Below are positions 1 to 6,013 of a DNA stretch of 12,187 nt, one piece after another. The stretch lies in contig JBMZCV010000152.1 in the NCBI GenBank assembly GCA_049613665.1, positions 1 to 12,187 on the forward strand, written 5' to 3'. The position numbers and the translations under genes are program-made. The DNA is from JBMZCV01 sp049613665 (GTDB taxonomy: Bacteria > Bacteroidota > Bacteroidia > Chitinophagales > UBA2359). Below the pieces are notes generated by a model that saw only the letters and a list, made by a program, of their open reading frames with translations, did not search any database and was not told where the DNA came from. Each line of letters starts with the position of its first letter. Positions within the stretch are counted from its first letter, which is position 1.

Positions 1-261
1 CTAGCCAAAAGGGACTACACGAAAGATATAATTTCTTCCTTATGTTATCTTTGCATCACCCAAATTGTCAAAGAACCATATTTTTTTAATATGTAAAACT
101 TATTATTTTGTCATTTCTTACAAAAAATAGGGCAAACGTTTATAAAAAAACACCGTGAAATTCGACACCCCACATTCAAGGTATTATCTTGTTTTGCAAT
201 GCCCAAACTTTTGAGCAACTACTTAATAAACTATCACAACATCAAATAACTCTAAACAAAA

Positions 262-293
262 AAAAGATGCTATCATTGCTGATAACATCTTTT
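262..293. terminator. Bidirectional terminator-like hairpin
   Basis: AAAAGATGCTATCA (262-275) pairs with TGATAACATCTTTT (280-293) around the loop TTGC. The stem is 14 positions with a single mismatch (C270 against A285). It is flanked by an A-tract on the left, which becomes a long U-tract on a minus-strand transcript, and a short T-run on the right, the usual form of a two-way intrinsic terminator. No coding gene ends nearby, so what it terminates is unclear. It could close a gene left of the window or a short RNA starting near position 60. Confidence 0.55.
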
Positions 294-562
294 GAAAACA
301 GAACACTAAACAAAAAACTGAACTGTTTACTACACTAATTCACTTAAACAAAAAACTTCACTTTTTATATTTGATAAAATGCTTCTCAAGTATTTAAAAA
401 GCCTTTATTGAAACCTAACTATAAAGCAAGACTCCAAAAAAAGGTTTATTCCTTAAAAAAAAACGATATTTTTTACTTTATTTTCCATCTTTTTTTAATT
501 AAACAAAATTTTATACATTTTTTGCTGTTTAAAAGTAAAATATGTATGATTTATTAGTGAAA

Positions 563-596
563 TTTGATAAAAAACAATGTTTTAATTTTATCTTTT
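563..596 (+). promoter_or_regulatory. Possible promoter upstream of dapD
   Basis: TTTG (563-566) lies 22 bases before TATCTTTT (589-596). This resembles the Bacteroidota consensus TTTG - about 19-21 bases - TAnnTTTG, with one mismatch in the -7 element and a slightly long spacer. It would give a leader of about 110 bases before the dapD ATG. A second weak candidate, TATATTTT at 693-700, lies too close to the start for more than a very short leader. In DNA this AT-rich, such matches arise easily by chance. Confidence 0.25.
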
Positions 597-713
597 CGCA
601 AAAAAAAAATTACACAGTCTAACTTAAATTTTTTTTTATCGTTTTTACTAAATAATGCCTCATAACTTTCTTAAATTAGCCAATATTCTTTTTATATTTT
701 AGCAAAAAAAATT

Positions 714-1535
714 ATGTTTCAACAACAACAACGTATTATAGAAAATGCGTGGCAAGATAGACAATTGTTAAAGACAACAGAAGTACAAAACTGTATTCAT
801 AACATTATAGAACTTTTGGACAAAGGACAATTGAGAGTCGCTGCTCCTCAAGAAGATGGCAGTTGGAAAGTAAATGATTGGGTGAAAAAAGCCGTTATTA
901 TGTATTTTCCGATAGCAAAAATGGAAACGATAAAAGTTGGCCCTTTTGAATTTCACGATAAAATACCTTTAAAGCAAAATTATGCCGATTTAGGCGTAAG
1001 AGTTGTACCACACGGCATTGCTCGGCATGGTGCTTTTGTGGCAAAAGGTGTGATTATGATGCCTTCTTATGTCAATATCGGTGCTTATGTCGATAGTGGC
1101 ACAATGGTAGATACTTGGGCAACGGTGGGTTCTTGTGCTCAAATAGGAAAAAATGTGCATTTGAGTGGTGGCGTTGGCATTGGCGGCGTGCTTGAGCCTG
1201 TGCAAGCGAGTCCTGTTATTATTGAGGACAATTGTTTTATCGGCTCTCGTTGCATTGTGGTAGAGGGCGTAAGAGTTTGTGAGGAAGCAGTATTGGGGGC
1301 AAATGTTGTTATCACACAATCAACAAAAATTATAGATGTAAGTGGCTCAGAACCAAAACATTATAAAGCTTATGTTCCGCCTCGCTCAGTAGTGATACCA
1401 GGTACTTATACCAAAAATTTTCCAGCAGGTAGCTATCAAGTGCCTTGTGCTTTGATTATTGGACAACGAAAAGAAAGCACAGATAAAAAGGTTTCTTTAA
1501 ACGAAGCCTTGCGAGATTTTAGCGTTGCCGTATAA
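714..1535 (+). CDS. dapD: 2,3,4,5-tetrahydropyridine-2,6-dicarboxylate N-succinyltransferase
   Basis: Cytoplasmic enzyme of the succinylase branch of lysine/meso-diaminopimelate synthesis. It transfers succinyl from succinyl-CoA to tetrahydrodipicolinate. At 273 residues it is full length for DapD. The N-terminal helical part (about 1-90, with IENAWQDR) precedes a left-handed beta-helix built of hexapeptide-type repeats (about 95-230). The most diagnostic stretch is GAYVDSGTMVDTWATVG with D133, followed by SCAQIGKNVHLSGGVGIGG and the VVEGV patch with E184; the first is nearly identical to the E. coli enzyme. The C-terminal part (SYQVPCALIIGQRKESTDKK) is the form I associate with Bacteroidota. 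The ATG at 714 fits the family N-terminus; no Shine-Dalgarno is present, only an A-rich leader. The next gene begins 26 bases after the stop, so read-through is likely. The call is secure. Confidence 0.96.
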   Translation: MFQQQQRIIENAWQDRQLLKTTEVQNCIHNIIELLDKGQLRVAAPQEDGSWKVNDWVKKAVIMYFPIAKMETIKVGPFEFHDKIPLKQNYADLGVRVVPHGIARHGAFVAKGVIMMPSYVNIGAYVDSGTMVDTWATVGSCAQIGKNVHLSGGVGIGGVLEPVQASPVIIEDNCFIGSRCIVVEGVRVCEEAVLGANVVITQSTKIIDVSGSEPKHYKAYVPPRSVVIPGTYTKNFPAGSYQVPCALIIGQRKESTDKKVSLNEALRDFSVAV

Positions 1536-1561
1536 TTTTTTATTTTTAAATTTAAAGAAAA

Positions 1562-2713
1562 TTGAAACAGTTTTTACAAAAAGAGTTCTTATTTTTTAAT
1601 GTAAAATATTTTTATCTATTGCTAATAATATTTTCATACCATAATGTAAACGCTCAAAATTATGATGAAAATAAGGCCAGTTTGCAAAAACTTATAGATA
1701 ATATTTTAGAAAAAGTAGAACCTAACAAAAAACCAACTTTTGGTTTAGTCATTGGCATTATTGATGGCCAAACGACTTATGAATATGCCTATGGCCAGCT
1801 TTCTGAAAAAAATAACACAAAGCCAAATCAAAACACCGTTTTTCAAATAGGTTCTATTTCTAAAGTATTTACTAGCACCATCTTAATGGGTATGGTGCAA
1901 GATAGCATTGTGCAACTCCACGATGCCATTACCGATTTTTTGCCCGATTCTTTAGCTCAACAAAATCCTTGGCTACAAAATATTACTTTAGCCCAATTGG
2001 TAACTCATACCTCTGGCTTACCAAAAACTCCCTACAATATTTCGATGACCATCATTGATAAGGAAAATCCTTATGCCAACTACCAAATTCAAGATTTATA
2101 TCGCTTTTTAGGTACTTATAGACCTATTGTTGTGAAAAAAAAGAAAAAGCATACACCATTTGCTTATTCTAATCTTGGTATGGGTTTGCTAGGCCATTTG
2201 CTAGAAAATGCAGCCGCAAGTAGCTTCGATTCTTTATTATACGAGTATATTAATGCTCCTTTGAAATTGGAAAATACAAGTTTATCTTTATCAAAAAAAC
2301 AACAAGAAAAACTAGCTATTGGGCATTATTTTAGCGGAAGAACTATTAATGAATTGACATACAAAACTTTATATAGCTCAGAAGGTTTATATTCTTCTTT
2401 GAACGATATGATTAAGTTTATAAAAGCAAACTTATTCATAGATAACCCAAACAATATTTTTGAACTTACTCACACACCTTTATATGACACACAAATGCGT
2501 TGGGTAAAAATGGCGTATGGCTGGTTTGTTATTTCAAAAGACCGAAAAAAAATGCCTACGGTTATCACACATAGCGGCCGAACAGGAGGATATAGCAATT
2601 ATATTGCGTTTGACAAAGAACGACAAATTGGTATTGTGGTAATGTCGAATTCTGCTCATCGTATTGATGATATTGGTATCGAAATTTTTGAAATTTTGAT
2701 ACAAAACCGTTAA
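1562..2713 (+). CDS. Secreted serine hydrolase, beta-lactamase/PBP-fold (PF00144-like)
   Basis: Exported serine hydrolase of the class C beta-lactamase/D-aminopeptidase/esterase superfamily. The N-terminus has a hydrophobic signal segment (about residues 16-26) with probable cleavage after VNA (A31|Q32), which puts it in the periplasm or outside the cell. All three active-site motifs are visible: the SxxK nucleophile motif SISK (S98-K101), YSN (Y202-N204), and HSG (337-339) in place of KTG. At 383 residues it has a typical single-domain length. Substrate cannot be read from sequence; peptidoglycan fragments, esters or peptides are all possible, and resistance to beta-lactams should not be assumed. 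The only reasonable start is TTG at 1562. The first in-frame ATG comes after the nucleophile and would remove both signal peptide and S98. It follows dapD by 26 bases, so co-transcription is likely but a functional link is not evident. A lysine run (KKKKK, just before H198) sits on an A-rich tract. Confidence 0.88.
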   Translation: MKQFLQKEFLFFNVKYFYLLLIIFSYHNVNAQNYDENKASLQKLIDNILEKVEPNKKPTFGLVIGIIDGQTTYEYAYGQLSEKNNTKPNQNTVFQIGSISKVFTSTILMGMVQDSIVQLHDAITDFLPDSLAQQNPWLQNITLAQLVTHTSGLPKTPYNISMTIIDKENPYANYQIQDLYRFLGTYRPIVVKKKKKHTPFAYSNLGMGLLGHLLENAAASSFDSLLYEYINAPLKLENTSLSLSKKQQEKLAIGHYFSGRTINELTYKTLYSSEGLYSSLNDMIKFIKANLFIDNPNNIFELTHTPLYDTQMRWVKMAYGWFVISKDRKKMPTVITHSGRTGGYSNYIAFDKERQIGIVVMSNSAHRIDDIGIEIFEILIQNR

Positions 2714-2934
2714 AATGTCAGTCACTTTGCTTTTATCATTTGTTTTCTTTCCAAAAAAATAGTATATTCTGTTATATCAAAACTAGCCACTATATTTATC
2801 AAACTGCTTTTTTCTTTTTTTATGCTGAGTGTCAGGCACTAAATTAAGATAGCCTGTTTGAATAGTTAACGCATTAAAAATCAAGGTGTTAGCTTCCAAA
2901 AATGAGCAATTCATTTCACTGAAAACAAAAAAAT
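2714..2934. other. Intergenic, no clear signal
   Basis: These 221 AT-rich bases lie between the serine hydrolase and the CxxCH protein. I found no strong terminator, no consensus TAnnTTTG promoter and no small gene. A short palindromic AGTGTCAGGCACT near 2827-2839 shares CAGGCACT with the hairpin at 8483-8513, but this is too short to call a repeat copy. Confidence 0.4.
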
Positions 2935-4158
2935 ATGCTATTTAAAACAACAATTGCAAGTATTTTTACCTTTTTTATATTAGTTGTATTCAATTATCAA
3001 AATGCACATACTTATGGCGGAGCAGCTCCATCAGGCCGCACAGGAGCACCTCCAAATACGACTTCTCTTTGTGCAGGTTGTCATGGACAAGGGACTCAAT
3101 CATTAACAGATGCTGTTAATCTGATGTTTGGAAGTGGCATCAATGAATATGAACTGAATGAAACGTATGATATATCATTAACAATTAGCGAAGCAGGAAA
3201 AAAGCGTTGGGGTTTTACTATGGTAGCTCGTGATAGCAACAATGATGATGTGGGAACATGGGTTGCTTCTGGCCCAAATACACAAATAAATGGTGGTGGC
3301 ACACATATTGGACATGAAAATGCTCCTAATAATGTGCTCGATTCATTCACTTTCAATTTTAGCTGGATTGCTCCTTCGGAAAGTGCAGGCGACATTACGT
3401 TTTATTATAGCGTAAATGCTGCAAATGGCAATTTTTCTACAAGTGGCGATGCTTGTTATAACACTTCTTTTAGCATTAGCGAAGCCCAAAATACGCCTCA
3501 ACTTAGCGTAAAAGCAAAGGTTTTTTTGGAAGGTTTTTATGAAAATGGTATGATGAAAACAAATTTGGTTGATGATAATTTGTTAGATACTGCTCAACCA
3601 TTTTCTGCATTTCCGTGGGCTTATAATGGTGGCGAAACTGTCGCAAATTTTGCAAATAATATTAGTGATTGGATTTTAGTTGAACTGCGAGATGCTGAAA
3701 ATCTTGATATGGTTGTGGCTCAAAAAGCGGCTTTATTGCGAAACGATGGTGTAATTTTAGATATTGATGGAAGCGAAGGGGTACTTTTCGATAATGTGCC
3801 TACTGATTCTTATTATTTGGTGGTGAGACATCGCAATCATTTAGATGTTTTGAGTAGCACAGCAGTTGCTTTGCCAAATGACAATGCCTATGATTTTACG
3901 CAAAGTGCTGATATGGCGTTTGGTGGCGAATCGCAAATTTCAAATTTAAATAATGGAAAAGTAGCTATGATTGGCGGCGATACTGATGGCAATGGCGTTA
4001 TTGTTGTAGATGATTTCAATGTTTATGCCGATGAACTTTCTGCCATCAACGAATATCTCATGAGTGACTGTGATGGAGATGGTAATGTTAGCATTGCCGA
4101 TTTTAATATTTATTTGCCAAACATTAGCAAAATAGGCATTTCATATATCCGATTGTAG
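2935..4158 (+). CDS. Secreted surface protein: CxxCH (choice-of-anchor V-like) domain, beta module, dockerin-like repeats
   Basis: Probable exported or cell-surface protein; function unknown. The order of parts is as follows. A signal peptide spans residues 1-24. A Reeler/choice-of-anchor-V-like domain follows (about 27-185), opening with SGRTGAPPNTTSLCAGCHG and carrying a c-type haem-binding motif CAGCH (46-50). Next is a beta-rich module (about 191-315) with the SDWILVELRD and VVRHRNHLDVLSS motifs, which I recall from many Bacteroidota surface proteins. The C-terminus has two dockerin/EF-hand-like calcium loops: D349-T-D351-G-N353-G...D359 and D378-C-D380-G-D382-G...D389. No obvious type IX secretion C-terminal domain (beta-rich, ending in K-basic) is seen after the second loop; the chain ends about ten residues later. 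The ATG at 2935 is directly followed by the signal peptide. It is probably its own transcription unit, with a terminator hairpin directly after the stop. Whether haem is bound is inference from the motif alone. Confidence 0.82.
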   Translation: MLFKTTIASIFTFFILVVFNYQNAHTYGGAAPSGRTGAPPNTTSLCAGCHGQGTQSLTDAVNLMFGSGINEYELNETYDISLTISEAGKKRWGFTMVARDSNNDDVGTWVASGPNTQINGGGTHIGHENAPNNVLDSFTFNFSWIAPSESAGDITFYYSVNAANGNFSTSGDACYNTSFSISEAQNTPQLSVKAKVFLEGFYENGMMKTNLVDDNLLDTAQPFSAFPWAYNGGETVANFANNISDWILVELRDAENLDMVVAQKAALLRNDGVILDIDGSEGVLFDNVPTDSYYLVVRHRNHLDVLSSTAVALPNDNAYDFTQSADMAFGGESQISNLNNGKVAMIGGDTDGNGVIVVDDFNVYADELSAINEYLMSDCDGDGNVSIADFNIYLPNISKIGISYIRL

Positions 4159-4165
4159 ATATTTT

Positions 4166-4197
4166 ACATTTTTTACGAAAATAAAATGTTTTTTTTT
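4166..4197 (+). terminator. AT-rich intrinsic terminator after the CxxCH protein
   Basis: ACATTTT (4166-4172) pairs with AAAATGT (4183-4189), and a run of nine T ends at 4197. The stem is short and weak (7 pairs), but it begins only 7 bases after the stop codon and has a good U-tract. It separates the surface-protein gene from the tRNA. Confidence 0.5.
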
Positions 4198-4205
4198 ACA
4201 AAAAA

Positions 4206-4236
4206 TTTGCAATCACAAAAACATTGCTTATCTTTG
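4206..4236 (+). promoter_or_regulatory. Bacteroidota-type promoter of the tRNA-Arg gene
   Basis: TTTG (4206-4209) is followed after 19 bases by TATCTTTG (4229-4236), an exact match to the known Bacteroidota consensus TTTG-N19-21-TAnnTTTG recognised by the major sigma factor of this phylum. Transcription would start about 4241-4244, roughly 11-14 bases before the mature tRNA 5' end at 4255. The -33 element overlaps the A/T-rich end of the preceding terminator zone. Confidence 0.85.
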
Positions 4237-4254
4237 CACTCGCTAAGATAGCAT

Positions 4255-4328
4255 GGCCTTGTAGCTCAATTGGATAGAGCATCTGACTACGGATCAGAAG
4301 GTTAGGAGTTCGAATCTCTTCAGGGTCA
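4255..4328 (+). tRNA. tRNA-Arg (anticodon ACG)
   Basis: The 74-base cloverleaf can be folded by hand. The acceptor GGCCTTG (4255-4261) pairs with CAGGGTC (4321-4327), including G-U pairs, and the discriminator base is A4328. The D arm is GCTC...GAGC. The anticodon stem is TCTGA/TCAGA around the loop CTACGGA, giving ACG (Arg; A34 is normally converted to inosine). The variable loop is AGGTT. The T arm is AGGAG/CTCTT around TTCGAAT. CCA is not encoded, so it must be added after transcription. The gene stands alone between its own promoter and terminator. No duplicate of the tRNA 3' end occurs in this window, so there is no sign of an integrated element at this site. Confidence 0.95.
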
Positions 4329-4338
4329 CTTTTCAAAG

Positions 4339-4379
4339 AGGTCAATTTATTGTTTATACAATAAATTGACCTTTTTTTT
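4339..4379 (+). terminator. Strong intrinsic terminator of the tRNA gene
   Basis: AGGTCAATTTATTG (4339-4352) pairs perfectly with CAATAAATTGACCT (4359-4372) around the loop TTTATA. The stem is 14 pairs and can be extended outward through the flanking A and T runs. Eight T follow (4372-4379). It starts about 10 bases after the tRNA 3' end, so the primary transcript would be about 135 bases. Confidence 0.88.
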
Positions 4380-4467
4380 ATTTTCGAGATAAAAATCTAG
4401 TTTTTTTTAAGCCAAAAAATAAAATTTAAACAGCCTCTGAGCGTTATAAGGTGAAAAATACTCATTT

Positions 4468-5829
4468 ATGAAATCATCTTATTATTTTATGTTGTGTTTG
4501 TTATGCACAACAACACTTTTAGCTCAAAGTAACAACATAGAGCAAAATAACAATAGCAGTAAAAGCCAAAAGAAAAGCGTTGCTTTAGACGTTGGCATTA
4601 ACAATTTGTATCATTATGGAAATGAACCTATTTATTTGTATGCAGATGTTACAGCAACGAAAGATGTGCCAAAATTAGAACGAAAGCCGCTCAATATTGC
4701 TCTGGTTATTGATAGAAGTGGTTCGATGCGACAGGATGGAAAGCTCGAAAATGTGAAAAAAGCAGCCAATTTTATTATCGACAACTTGACGAAAGACGAT
4801 TATTTGTCGATTGTGGTGTATGACGATGAAATGTCGGTTTTGCGAAAAGCAGCGAAAGTGCATCGTGCTGATGGAATAAAACAAAAAGTTCAAAATGTTT
4901 CTTCTGGCGGTTCTACCAATTTGAGCGGTGGAATGTTAGAAGGTTATAAGCAGGTAAAAAGTGTTTTTAATAAGAATTATGTCAATCGTGTGTTGTTATT
5001 GTCAGATGGACTTGCTAATGAAGGCATCACAGATATTGAAAAACTCAAAAAAATAGTTTCCGAAAAAAATACGAAAGACAACATTTCAATTTCAACTTTT
5101 GGCGTTGGTGTAAATTACAACGAAAGCCTCATGACACCGTTGGCAGAACTTGGCAATGGCAATTATTATTTTATAGAAAAAGCCGATGCGATTGGCGAAA
5201 TTTTCAAACGTGAGTTGGACGGTTTGTTTTCGGTTGTGGCTCAAAATGTGCGTTTGGTCATGGAGTTTCCAGACGATAAACTGAAAGTGAGCAAAGTTGT
5301 TGGAGCGACTTATATTGAAGAAGGTAATCAAATTATTGTGAAATACAATGATTTGTTTGCAGATGCTCGCCGACATATTTTAGTGAAATTTGAACCAATA
5401 GCCAATTTTAACAAAATAAAAATCACGAATACACTGACTTATCACGATGTTTTGAGTAATTATGACCGAAAAGAAGTGGTTTTGAAAACCATTGAAAAAA
5501 CGAAAAACAAGAAGATATACGATGAACACAATGATACTGCAACAGCTTTTCGTGTGGCTTTTCACGATGCAAATGATGTGTTGGAAGATGCCAGCAAAGC
5601 AGTTGATAATAGAGATTATGAAAAAGCAAAAAAAATGTTGGAAGAAAATAATTGCTTTTTAGATGAATTATTTGGCGAAAACAAACCGCCAGAATATTTG
5701 CGAAAGCAATATGAAACCAATAAAAAATATTTTGAACAAATAGATAAGCTGAAAAATGCAACAGAGCAAAAGCGAAAAATGATGCAAAAAAGAGATAAAG
5801 AATCGAATTATATGCAGCGTTATTTTTAA
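4468..5829 (+). CDS. Secreted von Willebrand factor A (VWA) domain protein
   Basis: Exported protein of 453 residues with an N-terminal signal peptide (MLCLLCTTTLLA, cleavage probably before Q20; no lipobox cysteine at the site). The VWA domain (about residues 76-255) has an intact metal-ion-dependent adhesion site: DRSGS (D82, S84, S86), the threonine in STNLSGG (T150) and SDG with D180. It should therefore bind Mg2+/Mn2+ and a protein ligand. A beta-rich region follows (about 258-345), then a charged helical tail (about 350-450) with a likely coiled coil near the end (YLRKQYETNKKYFEQIDKLK). The order of domains resembles VWA proteins of the YfbK/inter-alpha-trypsin-heavy-chain type, but the role and partner are unknown. 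There is no transmembrane anchor beyond the signal segment. The ATG at 4468 begins directly with the signal peptide. It lies between two good terminators, so it is probably a single-gene unit. Confidence 0.9.
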   Translation: MKSSYYFMLCLLCTTTLLAQSNNIEQNNNSSKSQKKSVALDVGINNLYHYGNEPIYLYADVTATKDVPKLERKPLNIALVIDRSGSMRQDGKLENVKKAANFIIDNLTKDDYLSIVVYDDEMSVLRKAAKVHRADGIKQKVQNVSSGGSTNLSGGMLEGYKQVKSVFNKNYVNRVLLLSDGLANEGITDIEKLKKIVSEKNTKDNISISTFGVGVNYNESLMTPLAELGNGNYYFIEKADAIGEIFKRELDGLFSVVAQNVRLVMEFPDDKLKVSKVVGATYIEEGNQIIVKYNDLFADARRHILVKFEPIANFNKIKITNTLTYHDVLSNYDRKEVVLKTIEKTKNKKIYDEHNDTATAFRVAFHDANDVLEDASKAVDNRDYEKAKKMLEENNCFLDELFGENKPPEYLRKQYETNKKYFEQIDKLKNATEQKRKMMQKRDKESNYMQRYF

Positions 5830-5862
5830 ACTTAACAGCAAACACAAAAAAGTCAAAAACAG

Positions 5863-5896
5863 AATCCGAAAGTCGAAAAAGCTTTCGGATTTTTTT
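5863..5896 (+). terminator. Intrinsic terminator after the VWA gene
   Basis: AATCCGAAAG (5863-5872) pairs perfectly with CTTTCGGATT (5882-5891) around a 9-base loop, followed by a T-run to 5896. It starts 34 bases after the VWA stop codon and insulates it from the exporter gene downstream. Confidence 0.85.
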
Positions 5897-5957
5897 ATGT
5901 GCAAAAATCTCTACAAATAAATGTCATTTGTTTTTCGAGTTTCTATATAAAGCGTCT

Positions 5958-5965
5958 TATCTTTG
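5958..5965 (+). promoter_or_regulatory. -7 element of the exporter gene promoter
   Basis: TATCTTTG exactly matches the Bacteroidota TAnnTTTG element and has the same sequence as the tRNA promoter. The upstream element is weak: TTTTTCG around 5931-5937 is at the right distance (about 20 bases), while the exact TTTG at 5927-5930 is 27 bases away. Transcription would begin near 5971-5973, leaving a leader of about 40 bases before the ATG at 6014. This position overlaps the alternative TTG start at 5963 and argues against it. Confidence 0.65.
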
Positions 5966-6013
5966 AGCGGTTTTTTTCGCACTTATTCTAACAACAAACT
6001 AATTTGTCTTAAT

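Larger units (their letters stand above)
1..713. other. Non-coding upstream region, no gene seen
   Basis: There is no convincing reading frame on either strand; only peptides of about 10-15 codons occur. The stretch is very AT-rich with many A and T runs. It holds one good hairpin (262-293, listed separately), a promoter-like TATCTTTG at 46-53 without a clear partner element, and weak promoter candidates before dapD. It could be the 3' flank of a gene left of the window plus the regulatory region of dapD, or it could encode an unrecognised small RNA. I could not match it to a known RNA family by eye. Confidence 0.6.

Noticed and set aside
990..1319. Minus-strand open frame of about 109 codons inside dapD
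   Set aside because: It lies wholly antisense to a gene with clear family motifs and has no domain-like composition, so it is a by-product of codon usage.
2827..2839. Decayed copy of the 31-base palindrome (shared CAGGCACT)
   Set aside because: Only 8 bases match and the surrounding sequence does not form the same fold.
4255..4328. tRNA as an integration site for a genomic island
   Set aside because: No second copy of the tRNA 3' end, no integrase and no change in gene character is seen in the window.
4386..4403. Second terminator AGAT-AAAA-ATCT followed by a T-run after the tRNA
   Set aside because: A 4-pair AT stem is too weak, and the perfect hairpin at 4339-4379 already accounts for termination.
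5423..5904. Overlapping minus-strand open frames of up to 140 codons across the end of the VWA gene
   Set aside because: They are rich in Phe/Leu/His with no recognisable motif, overlap each other in different frames, run through the VWA terminator, and come from the A/T-biased coding strand opposite.
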